DNA of 61,426 nucleotides from Tannerellaceae bacterium (GTDB taxonomy: Bacteria; Bacteroidota; Bacteroidia; Bacteroidales; Tannerellaceae): assembly GCA_021203545.1 (NCBI GenBank), contig JAJQAZ010000187.1:1-61426 (forward strand), in the 5' to 3' direction. Every line of letters starts with the position of its first letter. Position 1 is the stretch's first letter. The notes beneath the pieces were generated by a model. It worked only from the letters and a program-made list of their open reading frames with translations. It ran no database searches and was not told the DNA's origin. A program made the position numbers and the translations under genes. Below, one piece after another: positions 46,661 to 57,665 of the stretch.

Positions 46661-46702
46661 GCCGGTAGAGTAGGGAGCTTTCCCGCTCTGCCGGCTTTTT
46701 TA
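46661..46702 (+). terminator. Intrinsic terminator after second GH43 gene
   Basis: GCCGGTAGAGTAGGGA and TCCCGCTCTGCCGGC form a long GC-rich stem followed by a T-tract of six. It lies 34 bp past the stop codon. Confidence 0.9.
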
Positions 46703-46790
46703 TTTATGTTGTTAAACATGTAAAAATTCTGCGTTTTCTGCAATAAAACATGTGCTCTTATTTGTTTTATTCCAGAAATGTGTTATAAAA

Positions 46791-46823
46791 TTTGGCATAT
46801 TTGAAATAAAATCCCTATCTTTG
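46791..46823 (+). promoter_or_regulatory. Promoter of thioredoxin-fold gene
   Basis: TTTG at 46791-46794, a 21-nt spacer and TATCTTTG at 46816-46823 match the Bacteroidota consensus. The mRNA would have an untranslated leader of about 145 nt that contains a CCCGAAAATCGGG hairpin near 46878. No known riboswitch was recognised in it. Confidence 0.65.
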
Positions 46824-46976
46824 TCACCGTTTTGAGATAAGAAATGGATGCCTAAGCGAAGGATTCTTCTTATTTTCCCGAAAATCGGGAGTCGGATTTC
46901 TACATGGAACTTACTATTTGCGATAAATACAATTCCACTTTTTAGATCCGATTAAGTTTAACATAAAAATTTAAGT

Positions 46977-47477
46977 ATGAAAGTAAAAGCTTGCGTTCTC
47001 GTAGTCTCGGCTGCTATCATTACGATGTCTGCCGGAACGAAAGAATCAAAATCATACGAAGGGGTTAACCCGGGTGATTTTGCACCGAGAGTAAAGTCTT
47101 TAGGAAATGAAGAAGATCTGAATTTCCAAAATCGTTCGGAACGTTATACGTTATTGAATTTCTGGGCGGCTTATGATGCCGAATCAAGAGCAAGAAATGT
47201 ACAACTGGCGAACGAGATCAACAAGTGTTATACCGGTAAAATTGATGTGTTGTCGATCTCGATGGATGAAAATGCTGTAATCTTCCAGGAAACAGTCCGG
47301 ATTGATGGACTGGATGCTTCGACACAGTTACACGGTGCACTTACAAACCAGTCGGAATTATACAGGAAATACAAACTGGATAACGGTTTCGGAAGTTTCC
47401 TGATCAATGACAAAGGTGTAATTGTGGCAAAAGATCTTACACCGGACAAACTGGCGAAAGTTATGAGTTTAAATTAA
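46977..47477 (+). CDS. Thioredoxin-fold protein lacking the CxxC motif
   Basis: This 166-residue exported protein has a signal segment (MKVKACVLVVSAAIITMSAG) and a TlpA/AhpC-like thioredoxin fold: PGDFAPRVKSL, YTLLNFWAAYDAESRARN, KIDVLSISMDENA, SFLINDKGVIVAKDLTPDKL. At the place of the usual WCxxC redox site it reads AAYDAESR, with no cysteine, so it cannot be a conventional disulphide oxidoreductase. Fold and length are otherwise normal. It is a single gene with its own promoter and terminator. It may be a chaperone-like or structural relative. The frame is intact. Confidence 0.82.
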   Translation: MKVKACVLVVSAAIITMSAGTKESKSYEGVNPGDFAPRVKSLGNEEDLNFQNRSERYTLLNFWAAYDAESRARNVQLANEINKCYTGKIDVLSISMDENAVIFQETVRIDGLDASTQLHGALTNQSELYRKYKLDNGFGSFLINDKGVIVAKDLTPDKLAKVMSLN

Positions 47478-47500
47478 TCAGTACGATTATCTTGCAAAAA

Positions 47501-47530
47501 GGGTGAACCTGTTATCAGGCTCACCCTTTT
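47501..47530. terminator. Terminator between convergent genes
   Basis: GGGTGAACCTG, a short loop and CAGGCTCACCC form an 11-bp stem with one mismatch, preceded by five A and followed by seven T. It can serve both the thioredoxin-fold gene and the minus-strand lipoprotein gene. Confidence 0.9.
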
Positions 47531-47545
47531 TTTATGAAATAATTT

Positions 47546-47975
47546 TTATTTATAACTATCCGGTGTAAAGGTAAACATATGGAAGGGATTACCGTTTTTG
47601 TCGTGGTAGTTGTATTCCATTGTTACATCGTTATCCCGGAACTCTTTGAGATCGTTTTCCGTGCGGACAGCATTTAGTATATACTCTTCCATTTGTGAAA
47701 TAACCATATTTCTGGTTTCCTCATTAAGAGCTTCCAGATCTTCTATGGATAGATTGACCAACGTATAATTATACCGGAATATTTTTCCGGGAAATACTTC
47801 TGTATTATCGAGCCGGGTATCGTCGTCTACCATAACCGGGCAGGCTTTATTAAATAATTTAGAGGCAACCTGCAGTTTCTTGTCGTAATTGCCTGCACAT
47901 CCGCTCAACAGAACGATTAATGTAACGATTCCCATTATCCGGGGGGAGTCCGGCTTTTTTTAATAAATTGTTCAT
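47546..47975 (-). pseudogene. Small lipoprotein, frameshift in signal peptide
   Basis: The body of this protein is an intact 129-codon frame from 47935 with lipobox LLSGCAG, then NKACPVMVDDDTRLDNTEVF and an acidic, charged C-terminal part. Upstream, ATG 47975 reads MNNLLKKAGL and then loses frame in a run of six C on the coding strand (plus-strand G 47941-47946). With five C it reads GLPRIMGIVTLIVLLSGC, a normal lipoprotein signal, and the gene is exactly 143 codons. Initiation at the internal ATG 47935 is possible and would still give a short signal peptide, so loss of function is not certain. Function unknown. Confidence 0.6.
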
Positions 47976-48019
47976 ACGATTAGTTTTATGATATCAAAGA
48001 TAACTGTTTTTTTAATTTT

Positions 48020-49143
48020 TCAATAAACATCTTTATACCATGCCAGTTGTGTATAGGCTTCATTTATTCCCTGCAGATGTTCTTTCATAATATAGGTAGT
48101 TAGTCCGCAATGCTTTTCTATTACAAAGGGGTAATAACTACTACTCATTCCGGAGAAGAACCCGGGGGTTGCATTGGCATAGATTACGCAGTTCTCTATT
48201 AATGTATTAAATGTTTCCTGTTGTTGCGGAGCGATCCGGTACGAAAAATACTCCTGAAAGTCGTAAAACAGGTTCTCTTTTTTTCTGTCAAATATCTGTA
48301 AAGTGTTGTAATTCCCGGTAAAATCCCGGTCCATATTATTATTCAACCATTGAGCCAGGGTATTCAAACCACTTGTCTGTATGATGCTTAATGTTCCCGA
48401 CCGGTAAGCATCTGTTTGTGAGTTTACCCACTCAAACGCGTTTTCCGCAAAAGAGATCAAACCGGCTTCGGGTAGGAAAAGGTAATCTATACTTTGCGGA
48501 TAAATATACCGGAAACCGGGAGAAACTATTTCGGCTGCCGAAGCCAGAATATAGTCTGTCTTATTTCTTAATTCGTATACTACCTCTATCCCGGCCATGT
48601 GGCAGGCTTCGAATATAATAAAATCAAACAGGTTGTCAGGGATAGCCTCGGCAAATTCTGCCAGATCCATTTCATCGGTTCCGTCGCGGCCGATAGTCCG
48701 GGTCTGCTCGTACACCTTTTCCGGCAGCCAGCCTGTTGCATGCGAAAAGAAAATCATCCCGTACGATTCGGACGGATAGGCTGTTCTGACATCCTGAATA
48801 ACCCGGCCGAAAATGGCCGGATCTGCCGAATTCTCTTCTCCATAGGAAGCAATTTCCCGTATGCTGTTTTTTCCGTTTTCCGTAATTGTTTCGTACAGGT
48901 GGGCACCTTCTCCCTGTTTATCCTGGTAGAAGACCAGATTGCCCCCTTTTCCACTCCAGCCTTGCAAAATATACTCTATCTTTTCTTCAATTGTAGTACT
49001 CAGGTTATTATCCCGGCCTATGTACACCAGTAAAGTACGGTTTGTATCCGGGTCTTCCGGTTCAATATCTGTGTGATGTTTATCTTCACATGCCGTGAGA
49101 AACACCAACACTATCAAAAAATAAAGTATATATATTTATGCAT
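48020..49143 (-). pseudogene. Clostripain-family (C11) cysteine peptidase lipoprotein, frameshift at N-terminus
   Basis: The body is an exported C11 peptidase. The catalytic dyad is visible as His in FFSHATGWLP and Cys in FEACHMAGIE, about 46 residues apart (residues 126 and 172 of the intact part). The lipobox is FLTACEDKH. The signal peptide start, ATG 49143 (MHKYIYFIF), is cut from the rest by a run of six T on the coding strand (plus-strand A 49116-49121). A seventh T gives MHKYIYFIFLIVLVFLTAC and exactly 375 codons. Start at TTG 49117 could rescue it with a very short signal. Relatives cleave after basic residues or activate other surface proteins. It is a single gene. Confidence 0.8.
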
Positions 49144-49248
49144 ACGGATGTTTTTTATCCTAATAAAACTATCCGGTAAAAAAAAGGTTCAGCAGAAGGT
49201 TCAGATATATTAAGAATTGATTTACATTTGAAGTTTAAATAAAGCGAA

Positions 49249-50134
49249 ATGAACAGATCGGATATATTAGAGAGGATAAAACAAAATGTAGAGCGGCTTA
49301 CATTGGCAGAGGCGGAAGAGTATAAGTATATACCCCTGCACACAAAACCTTCGCCTTCTGTAAAAGCGGTACGGCAGATTATGTGTTTGTTGCGTAAGAT
49401 CATCTTTCCCGGTTTCTTTGGTTCGGAGCAGGAAGCCCAGGCAGGTTCCATACAATATTATACAGGGGTATATGTAGAGAATCTGTTTGACCTGTTACAG
49501 GAACAGATAGACAATAGCCTCTGTTTTGAAAACGAGAACCCCTGTGATATTTATGAAATGTCGTCCGGGCTGGCAATTAGCTTTATAGACCAGTTGCCGG
49601 AATTGAAACGGTTACTGGCAACAGATGTAAAGGCTATGGTAGATGGCGACCCGGCTGCAAAGAGCCATAGTGAGGTAATATTCTGCTATCCTTCTATTAT
49701 TGCTTGTTACATCAGCGTACAGCCCATATTCTTTACAAGGAGGAATACCTGTCCTGCCACGTATTATTACCGAGATAGCACATTCAGAGACAGGGATCGA
49801 CATACATCCCGGTGCCCGTATTGGCGAATATTTTAGTATTGATCACGGAACGGGTATAGTGATAGGGGGTACATCCATTATCGGAAAACATGTACGCCTT
49901 TACCAGGGGGTAACACTGGGTGCCCGCAATTTCTCGTATGATGAGGATGGATTACCGCTGGATATTCCGCGTCATCCTATCATCGAAGATCATGTTACTA
50001 TCTATTCCAATACTTCTGTATTAGGACGTATTACTATCGGTGAAGGTTCTGTTATCGGAGGAAACATCTGGCTTACTCACGATGTTCCGCCATTCTCGAA
50101 AATATCGCAACGCAGGGCTATTGAAGATCAGTGA
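49249..50134 (+). pseudogene. Serine O-acetyltransferase, two single-base deletions
   Basis: This encodes a 295-residue serine acetyltransferase of the longer, EpsC-like form, which makes O-acetylserine for cysteine synthesis. The N-terminal helical part (RSDILERIKQNVERLTLAEAEE) and the C-terminal hexapeptide-repeat helix (GIDIHPGARIGEYFSIDHGTG, HVRLYQGVTLGA) are clear. Between them the frame shifts twice within about 35 bp, at about 49710 and 49742. Adding one base at each gives YHQRTAHILYKEGIPVLPR and 296 codons exactly. As written the product loses the catalytic domain. It is followed 26 bp later by the giant helicase gene. Confidence 0.85.
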
Positions 50135-50160
50135 CTTTTTTGAACTAACAAACTAACTAT

Positions 50161-53100
50161 ATGATCGAAGATTATCCGCTGGGGGTGGAAATAAACTATC
50201 TGCCGGTTGTAAATTTTGCGATACAACAAAACAATATATCTTTCATACGGCAGCTGGCTTTACAAAATAATACCGGCTGGTCACTCCGGAACGTACAGGT
50301 AACGTTTTCGGCTATCCCTGCTTTTTTACAGGCTGACCCTTATGAAACAGAACTAATCCGTCCCGGTGGGAAAATACGTATAGAAGATACTCTGTTAAGA
50401 TTAGAACCGCAATTCCTGTTAAATAACAATAGTCCGCAGTACGGGCTTCTTCATGTGTTGGTAACCGGCAACGGAGAGGTTTTGTATGAGGAATCCTATC
50501 AGGTAAATATCCAACCTTATAACTACTGGAACGGGGGAGAGGTATTGCCTGAAATACTGGCTGCTTTCGTTACTCCCGGTCGTCCGGTCCTGCAAACTAT
50601 TTTACAGAAAGCTTCTGCTCTGTTAAAAGAACGGACGGGAAGCGATTCGCTTAATGACTACCAGAGCCGGGATACAGAACGTGTAAAGAAACAGATGGGA
50701 GCTATCTTTGATACTCTTTTAGCGTACGAAACAGAGGTAGATTCTCTACCTGTGCGGTTTCCGGAGAAAGCAATCCCGGTCAGAATGGCGGATGAAATAT
50801 TGTCCAACAAACAGGCCAATAGTTTTGAACTGGCTTTACTCTATGCTTCCTGTCTGGAAGCAGCCGGGCTTTATCCTGTGATGGTATTAAGCGAGGATAC
50901 TGTTTTGTGCGGAAGCTGGCTGACGGAAGAAACTTTCCCGGATAGCGTAATAGATGATGTTGTATCTTTTTCCCAACGGACTACTTTGGGTGTTGACGAA
51001 ATCCTTTTAATAGATGCGGCCTGTATAGGGCAAAGTATAAATTCCGGTTTTGAAATTGCGATAGAACAGGCTGCTTTACAACTGAAAGACGAAGACCGGT
51101 TTTATTATGCCCTGGATGTGCGGCGTGCCCGTCTGTCCGGAGTCAGTCCACTGCCGCGGCGGGTCAGGAAAGGGGAGGAGTGGTATGTTGACGAAAAGGA
51201 AGTGTCGTCTATCCCTCTCCCGGCACATACACTTCACGAACTGCTCCCGGTTAATTTACCGGACGAACCGGAAGATACGGTGTTGACTAAACAAATCATA
51301 TGGGAAAGGAAATTGCTGGACCTTAGTTTGCGTAATAACCTGCTTAACCTGCGTATTACAAAAAATACCCTGCAATTGGTATCTATTAATCCCGCCTGTT
51401 TTGAGGATGCACTGGCAGACGGGAAAGAGTTCTGTATTCTCCCTGCAATGAACGGAGGGAATACTCCATGGACTATGCGTGAATTGCGCCATACGTTACA
51501 GAAAGACCGGAAACTGGCAGAGCAATTGCAAAATGAACTATCCTTGCATCAGCTCCGCTCTTATCTGCAGGAGGAAGAATTAAAAAAAGCCCTGTATCAC
51601 CTGTACCGTGTATCCCGTGTCTCTATCGAGGAGAATGGAGCCAATACCCTGTATCTGGCCCTGGGGTTTATGAAATGGTACGAAACCGGAGTTAGTATAA
51701 AACCCCGGTATGCACCTATTTTATTGTTACCGGTAGAGATTATCCGCAAAACTTCTTCCGGAGGGTATGTAATCCGTTCGCGTGAAGAAGAGACATTATT
51801 GAATATCACTTTGCTGGAAATGCTACGGCAGAATTTCGGCATTATTGTAAGAGGGCTTGATCCGTTACCGGTAGATAATAGCGGAGTAAATGTAAAACAA
51901 ATCTTTTCTATTATCCGGGAAAGTATCCGGGAACAAAAGAGATGGGATATTGAAGAAGAGGCTGTGTTGGGTATCTTTTCATTCAATAAGTTCATTATGT
52001 GGAACGATATCCATAGCAATGCTAAAAAGTTGGTGCGGAATGATTTGGTATTCAGTTTGATGAATGGAATGCTGGAATGGAACGCCATTGATATGGAGGC
52101 AGATGCTGCGGTATTGGACCGGAAACTGACTCCTGCCGATATTTTACTTCCCATTAGTGCGGACTCCTCTCAACTGGAAGCTATTTATGAAGCGGTGGAG
52201 GGGAAAAGCTTTATCCTGCATGGTCCTCCCGGTACCGGAAAATCGCAAACCATTACCAATGTTATTGCGAATGCCCTGTACCGTGGGAAACGGGTACTTT
52301 TTGTTGCTGAAAAGATGGCAGCCCTTTCGGTAGTACAATCCCGGTTGGCCGCTCTGGGGCTGGCTCCTTTTTGTCTGGGATTGCATTCCAATAAAACAAA
52401 GAAGAGTCTGGTAATGGAGCAGTTAAAGCGAGCTACTGAAGTAACACGTTACCGATCGCCGCAGGAATTTGCCGTAGAAGCGGAAAGATTGAATAAACTA
52501 AGGGGAGAGCTGAATGTTTACCTGGATGCTTTGCATACAGTCTATCCGTTTGGACTCTCTTTGTATGAAGCTATAACTTTATATCTGTCTGATGAAGAGG
52601 AAAAAGAGATTCCTTTCCCGGTTGATTTATTACCGGAAGCAACGCCGGAACTTGTAGGTGACTGGGAAGCAACGATAGAAGAACTGTCCGGTATAATAGC
52701 TGTATATGGGTATCCGCACAACCATCCCTTTACCGGTACCAAAATACCTCCCTATTCGCCGGCACTGAAAGATGAAATTGAGAATCTGTTACAGGAAACG
52801 ATCTGTACAATAGAAGCAATCCGGGATAAGATAGACAATTTTAATACGCTGATTGAACGAGAAGGTACGGTTGATTCTAAAGAACGGCTTGATATACTGT
52901 TTGCTATGATCCGTATTCTTTTGCATATTCCGGAACTTACCTCCTCTTTATTGTTACATCCTTCGCCGGACTCTTTGCTCCGGGAATTCCGGGAAGTAAT
53001 CGTGTTGGGTAAGGAACGTGATGGGCTGTTTAAAGAAATTACCTCTGCTTTCCTGCCGGAAGTACTCCGGCTCCCGGCTGCAAATTATTTGCAGGAGTGG

Positions 53101-55985
53101 AAACGGTATGAAGGAATGTGGTTGCTGCCACGGTTTTTCGGGCAACGAAAGATCGCACGGGAATTGAAGGACTATTTGAATCAGGGCCGTTTACGGGCGG
53201 AAGAGATTCCGGAGTATTTATCCCGGATCGTTCGTTTTCAGGAAAGAGAAAAGTTTGTGGGCAATATAGCGACGATCTGTTTTCCTGTTTTGGTAAATAC
53301 GGCCGGAAAAACAGAGAGGATTGGGAGGGTATTGAGCAGATTATTACTGATACGGACGAGCTTCTTTCTCTTATTGTATCCTACAGCAAATACCTGCAGG
53401 AGGTAATATCCGTTAAAGAGGCGTTGGGGCGTAATCTTTTTGGCGGAATACACACTTTCAAACGTATGTATGGAGAATCTTTGCAGGAGTTAAATGCCCT
53501 GAATGAGAAACTGGAGGATTGTAACAATCGTTTATACCGGCTCCTTGCCATAGATAAGGTTACTTTGTACAAGGATATACCGCAGTGGATGGAGCATGCG
53601 CTAAAGCAATTGACTGTATGGAAAAATAATCCGGACCGGTTGAAAGACTGGTCGCAATGGAACCGGATAGAGGAACGCCTGTACGAATTACAAATAGAAT
53701 TTGTTGCGGAAACCTATCTGAAAGAAGAGATACCGGTAACTTCTATGGTACAGATATTCCGTAAAAGTTTCAGGAAAGCTGTTATTCTGTATATCTTTTC
53801 ACAACAGCCCGAACTGGAATCGTTTAACAGGGTATTGTTTGAAAAAGTAATAGATCGTTACCGGAATGTAACCTCGCGGTTTGAAACCTTATCCCGGCGT
53901 GAATTGTATGCCCGGCTTGCTTCGTCCCTTCCCTCTTTTACCCGGGAGGCTTCGCAGCATTCGGAAGTAGGCATATTACAGAAAAATATACGGAACAATG
54001 CCCGGGGGATGTCTATGCGGCGCTTGTTTGAGCTTATTCCTGCTTTGCTGGAGCGGCTTTGCCCCTGTATGCTGATGAGCCCTATTTCTGTAGCCCAATA
54101 CATTGATCCCGGTGCGGAACCTTTTGACCTGGTGATTTTTGACGAGGCTTCGCAGATGCCTACCTATGAAGCAATCGGAGCTATGGCACGGGGAAAACAT
54201 GTTGTAATAGTAGGCGATCCGAAACAGATGCCGCCTACCAGTTTCTTTTCGGTCAATACCGTTGATGAAGATAATATGGAAATGGAAGATCTGGAAAGTA
54301 TTCTGGACGATTGTCTGGCTCTATCTGTTCCTTCCAAACATCTGTTGTGGCATTACCGGAGCCGGCACGAAAGCCTGATCGCCTTTAGTAATGCGGAGTA
54401 TTATGAAAACAAATTGTTTACTTTCCCTTCTCCCGATAACCTGAAGTCGAAAGTAACCCTGGTTCCCGTTGCCGGATTCTATGATAAAGGAAAAAGCCGC
54501 CAGAACCGGCAGGAAGCATATGCGATTGTACAGGAAATTGTACGCAGGCTTTCGGATGAACAGTTATCCCGGCGCAGTATCGGGGTTGTAACTTTTAGCG
54601 TAGTGCAACAGGGATTGATAGAAGAAAGACTCAATACTGTTTTCGAATCCCGTCCCGATCTGGAAAAAATAGCTCTCGGGTCGGACGAACCGTTGTTTAT
54701 CAAGAATCTGGAAAATGTACAGGGAGATGAACGGGATATTATCCTGTTCTCGGTTGGATACGGTCCGGATTCCAAAGGCAAAGTTAGTATGAACTTTGGG
54801 CCGCTCAACAGGCAGGGAGGGGAGCGCCGTCTGAATGTGGCGGTTTCGCGCGCCCGCTACGAAATGATCATCTTTTCAACTCTTCAACCGGAGATGATCG
54901 ACCTGAACCGTACATCGGCAGTAGGAGTGGCAGGCCTGAAACGTTTTTTGGAATATGCTAAAAAAGGAACAGGCATACGGACCGCTGCAGAAACGGAAGA
55001 GGCAGACCATCTTTCGATAGGTGGGTTAGTAGCTGCCCGGTTAAGAGAGGCCGGATATATAGTACACACGGATATAGGTTGTTCCGGATATAAAATAGAT
55101 ATAGGTATAGTGGACCCTGACCATCCTTCTTCTTATCTGTTGGGTATATTATGTGATGGCGTGAATTACCGGAATACCAAAACCGCGCGCGACCGGGAGA
55201 TTGTGCAAAACAATGTATTGCATGGATTGGGCTGGACTGTTTGCCGTGTCTGGACATTGGATTGGTTTGAGAACCGGGAGGCTGTAATGGAGCGGTTAAT
55301 ACAGGTGATTGACAAAACAAAAGCAGCTAAAAAACAGAAGAAAGAATCCATACACGCTATTGTGCCTGCCGGACCGCTTTTTAATCCGCAAGAGGTAGAA
55401 GTGGCAGAAGAGATAGAACCCGGAACGATACAGCAGGGAATGCGTATCTATACAGTTGCCAGACTGAATATCCCGAAAACATTTACGAAGGACTTCTTTG
55501 CCATGATCAACAGGGATTTAATTGTCCGCCATATCCGGCAAGTGATAGAAAGAGAAGCTCCTATCAGCCGTTCCTTATTATACAAACGGTTGATGCAGGC
55601 CTGGGGAGTGACTCGCCAGACGCAACGTTTTGAAACTTACCTGGAGGAACTCACCGGAGAGTGTGTGGTATATATTGTTTCCCATGAAAATATAGATTAT
55701 CTGTGGCAGACACCGGAGCAATATAATACCTATGAAAACTATCGCCTGTCGTCAGACCGGGAAGCGGCCGACCTGCCTCCCGAAGAAGTAGCCAATGGGG
55801 TGCGATGGATACTATGTGAACAAATCAGTTTACCTATGCCCGATCTGGTACGGGTAACCGGCCAGTTATTTGGTTTCCCCCGCAGCGGACAAAATATTGA
55901 TGCTGCCATGTTGCGCGGTATACAGGAAGCCCTACGCCGTAACTTCGTAAAATTCAGCGGTGAAAGAATAGTTATCAGAAAATAA
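50161..55985 (+). pseudogene. Giant DUF4011/DUF3320 SF1 helicase with nuclease-like domain, frameshifted
   Basis: This would encode a 1941-residue protein. In order it has an N-terminal beta-sandwich and transglutaminase-like region (1-350), a DUF4011 region (from about 375, WERKLLDLSLRNNLLNLRI), an SF1 helicase core with Walker A HGPPGTGKSQT at about 688, Walker B FDEASQMP and DPKQMPP at about 1327-1355, and GDERDIILFSVGYGP and NVAVSRAR as late motifs. A Vsr/MTES-type nuclease-like fold follows (KIDIGIVDPDH, LGILCDG), then C-terminal DUF3320. A G-run of three at 53259-53261 shifts the frame; a fourth G restores KFVGQYSDDLFSCFGKYG and 1942 codons. As written the ATPase P-loop is severed from Walker B. 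Similar helicase-nuclease fusions have been linked to phage defence. It is also common as a lone gene in this order. Confidence 0.85.
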
Positions 55986-56005
55986 GCCCATTCCGTTTCA
56001 ACATA

Positions 56006-56038
56006 CTTGTTGCCTTTTAACATAAATGTGTATTTTTG
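56006..56038 (+). promoter_or_regulatory. Promoter of MATE gene, possibly leaderless
   Basis: CTTG at 56006-56009, a 21-nt spacer and TATTTTTG at 56031-56038 match the phylum consensus. The ATG follows five bases after the -7 element, so transcription would begin at or next to the start codon. Confidence 0.65.
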
Positions 56039-56043
56039 CAGAT

Positions 56044-57381
56044 ATGGAATCCAAAACGAATTTAACGTATAAAAGTGTCTGGCTCATTGCTTACCCTATT
56101 CTGATCAGTCTTTTGATGGAACAACTTATCGGAATGACTGATACGGCTTTTCTGGGACGTGTGGGAGAAATTGAATTGGGGGCATCCGCACTGGCAGGAG
56201 TTTACTATCTGGCTATCTTCATGCTGGGGTTCGGCTTTAGCCTGGGAGCACAGATATTAATCGCCCGGCGTAACGGGGAACAGGAGTACAAACAGATCGG
56301 ACAGATATTTTATCAGGGAATTATTATTCTGTTGATACTGGCAGCCTGCATGTTTACATTATCCCGCATATTTTCAGCCCGCCTGTTAAGTAGTATTATT
56401 GAGTCCGAAGCGGTACGGGAATCTGCTCTGCAATATATCAACTGGCGTGTTTACGGATTCTTTTTCTCTTTTACAGGGGTGATGTTCCGTGCGTTTTTTA
56501 TAGGTACAACGCAAACAAAGACACTGACTGCTAATTCGCTGGTCATGGTGTTTTCCAATGTTGTATTTAACTATATATTAATATTCGGGAAACTGGGTTT
56601 TCCGGCATTGGGCATTGCCGGTGCGGCTATCGGATCTTCCCTGGCCGAGTTAATGTCTGTTCTTTTCTTTATTATTTATACTGTCCGTAGGGTAGATATC
56701 CGTAAATACGGATTGGATATATTTCAGGGGTTACAGAAAAAAGTGATTAAACAGATTCTGAATGTGTCTCTATGGACGATGATACAAAACTTTATTTCTC
56801 TTTCTACCTGGTTCTTTTTCTTTATTGCTGTCGAACACCTGGGAGAACGTCCTCTGGCCATAACAAATATCATCCGGAGCATATCTTCTATACTTTTTAC
56901 TGTTACTATAGCCTTTGCTTCTACCTGTGGTTCACTGGTGAGCAATTTTATCGGGGCAGGCGAAAGCTATAAAGTGGGCCAGGTTATTAAAATCTGCATT
57001 AAGATAAGTTATATAATATTGATTCCTTTGGGTATCCTGTTTTCTGTTTTTCCGGAAGCGGTAATCCGTATCTATACAAATAATTATGACCTGATAACGG
57101 CCTCTGTTCCTTCTTTGTGGGTAATGTGTACAGCTTATTTTTTCCTGATACCCGGTAATATTTTATTTCAATCCGTATCAGGAACAGGAAATATAAAGAC
57201 TGCCTTTTTACTGGAAATTCTTACCATTATTATCTATGTTGCATATGTGGTATATATGATTTTCTACCGGAAAATAAACGTAGCCTTTTGCTGGACTACC
57301 GAACATGTATACGGGTTAACTATTATCATTGCCTGTTACTGGTATTTGAAAAAAGGAAACTGGCAAAATAAAAAGATATAA
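56044..57381 (+). CDS. MATE-family multidrug/Na+ antiporter
   Basis: This is a 445-residue inner-membrane exporter with twelve hydrophobic segments in two related halves. The N-terminal half has MEQLIGMTDTAFLGRVGEIELGA, and the second has IRSISSILFTVTIAFASTCG, both typical of MATE proteins. It exports cationic drugs or metabolites driven by Na+ or H+. I chose ATG 56044, not an in-frame start 18 bases earlier, which falls on the promoter -7 element. The gene is monocistronic, and the frame is intact. Confidence 0.9.
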   Translation: MESKTNLTYKSVWLIAYPILISLLMEQLIGMTDTAFLGRVGEIELGASALAGVYYLAIFMLGFGFSLGAQILIARRNGEQEYKQIGQIFYQGIIILLILAACMFTLSRIFSARLLSSIIESEAVRESALQYINWRVYGFFFSFTGVMFRAFFIGTTQTKTLTANSLVMVFSNVVFNYILIFGKLGFPALGIAGAAIGSSLAELMSVLFFIIYTVRRVDIRKYGLDIFQGLQKKVIKQILNVSLWTMIQNFISLSTWFFFFIAVEHLGERPLAITNIIRSISSILFTVTIAFASTCGSLVSNFIGAGESYKVGQVIKICIKISYIILIPLGILFSVFPEAVIRIYTNNYDLITASVPSLWVMCTAYFFLIPGNILFQSVSGTGNIKTAFLLEILTIIIYVAYVVYMIFYRKINVAFCWTTEHVYGLTIIIACYWYLKKGNWQNKKI

Positions 57382-57449
57382 CAAGGCAGGAATTATGCTC
57401 TCTACAAGCACTATTCGGGTTTTAGACAGTAAGAACCCTATCGTCAACC

Positions 57450-57537
57450 GCTGGGTTGACAAATGGTACTCCATGGGGTGACAGTCGGCACTCCGTGGGG
57501 TGACGATTAGCATCCCACGGGTTAACGATTCAATGCT
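57450..57537. repeat. Array of four GGGTGAC-like cores with 22-23 bp period
   Basis: Units start at 57450, 57473, 57495 and 57517 (spacing 23, 22, 22). Their cores read GCTGGGTTGAC, ATGGGGTGAC, GTGGGGTGAC and ACGGGTTAAC, followed by variable spacers ending in GGTACTCC, GCACTCC, GCATCCC and AATGC. GTCAACC just before the first core is an inverted copy of its GGTTGAC. The array lies between the convergent MATE and SPOR genes. The period equals that of the arrays at 2485-2578 and 25271-25396. Confidence 0.75.
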
Positions 57538-57597
57538 TACTATCCGTAACTCCTGTTCTTATTGTTTGTATGTTTTCATGTGCCTTCTTAAAAAATA

Positions 57598-57624
57598 AAG
57601 GCTGCCTCTTTCGAAACAGCCTTG
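57598..57624. terminator. Hairpin between convergent MATE and SPOR genes
   Basis: AAGGCTG and CAGCCTT form a 7-bp stem around a TCTTTCGAAA-containing loop, with A-rich sequence on the left side. It could terminate the minus-strand SPOR gene. Confidence 0.5.
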
Positions 57625-57665
57625 TCTATAATAAAAAGTAAGAATGTTAATTTCTTAACCGGAAA

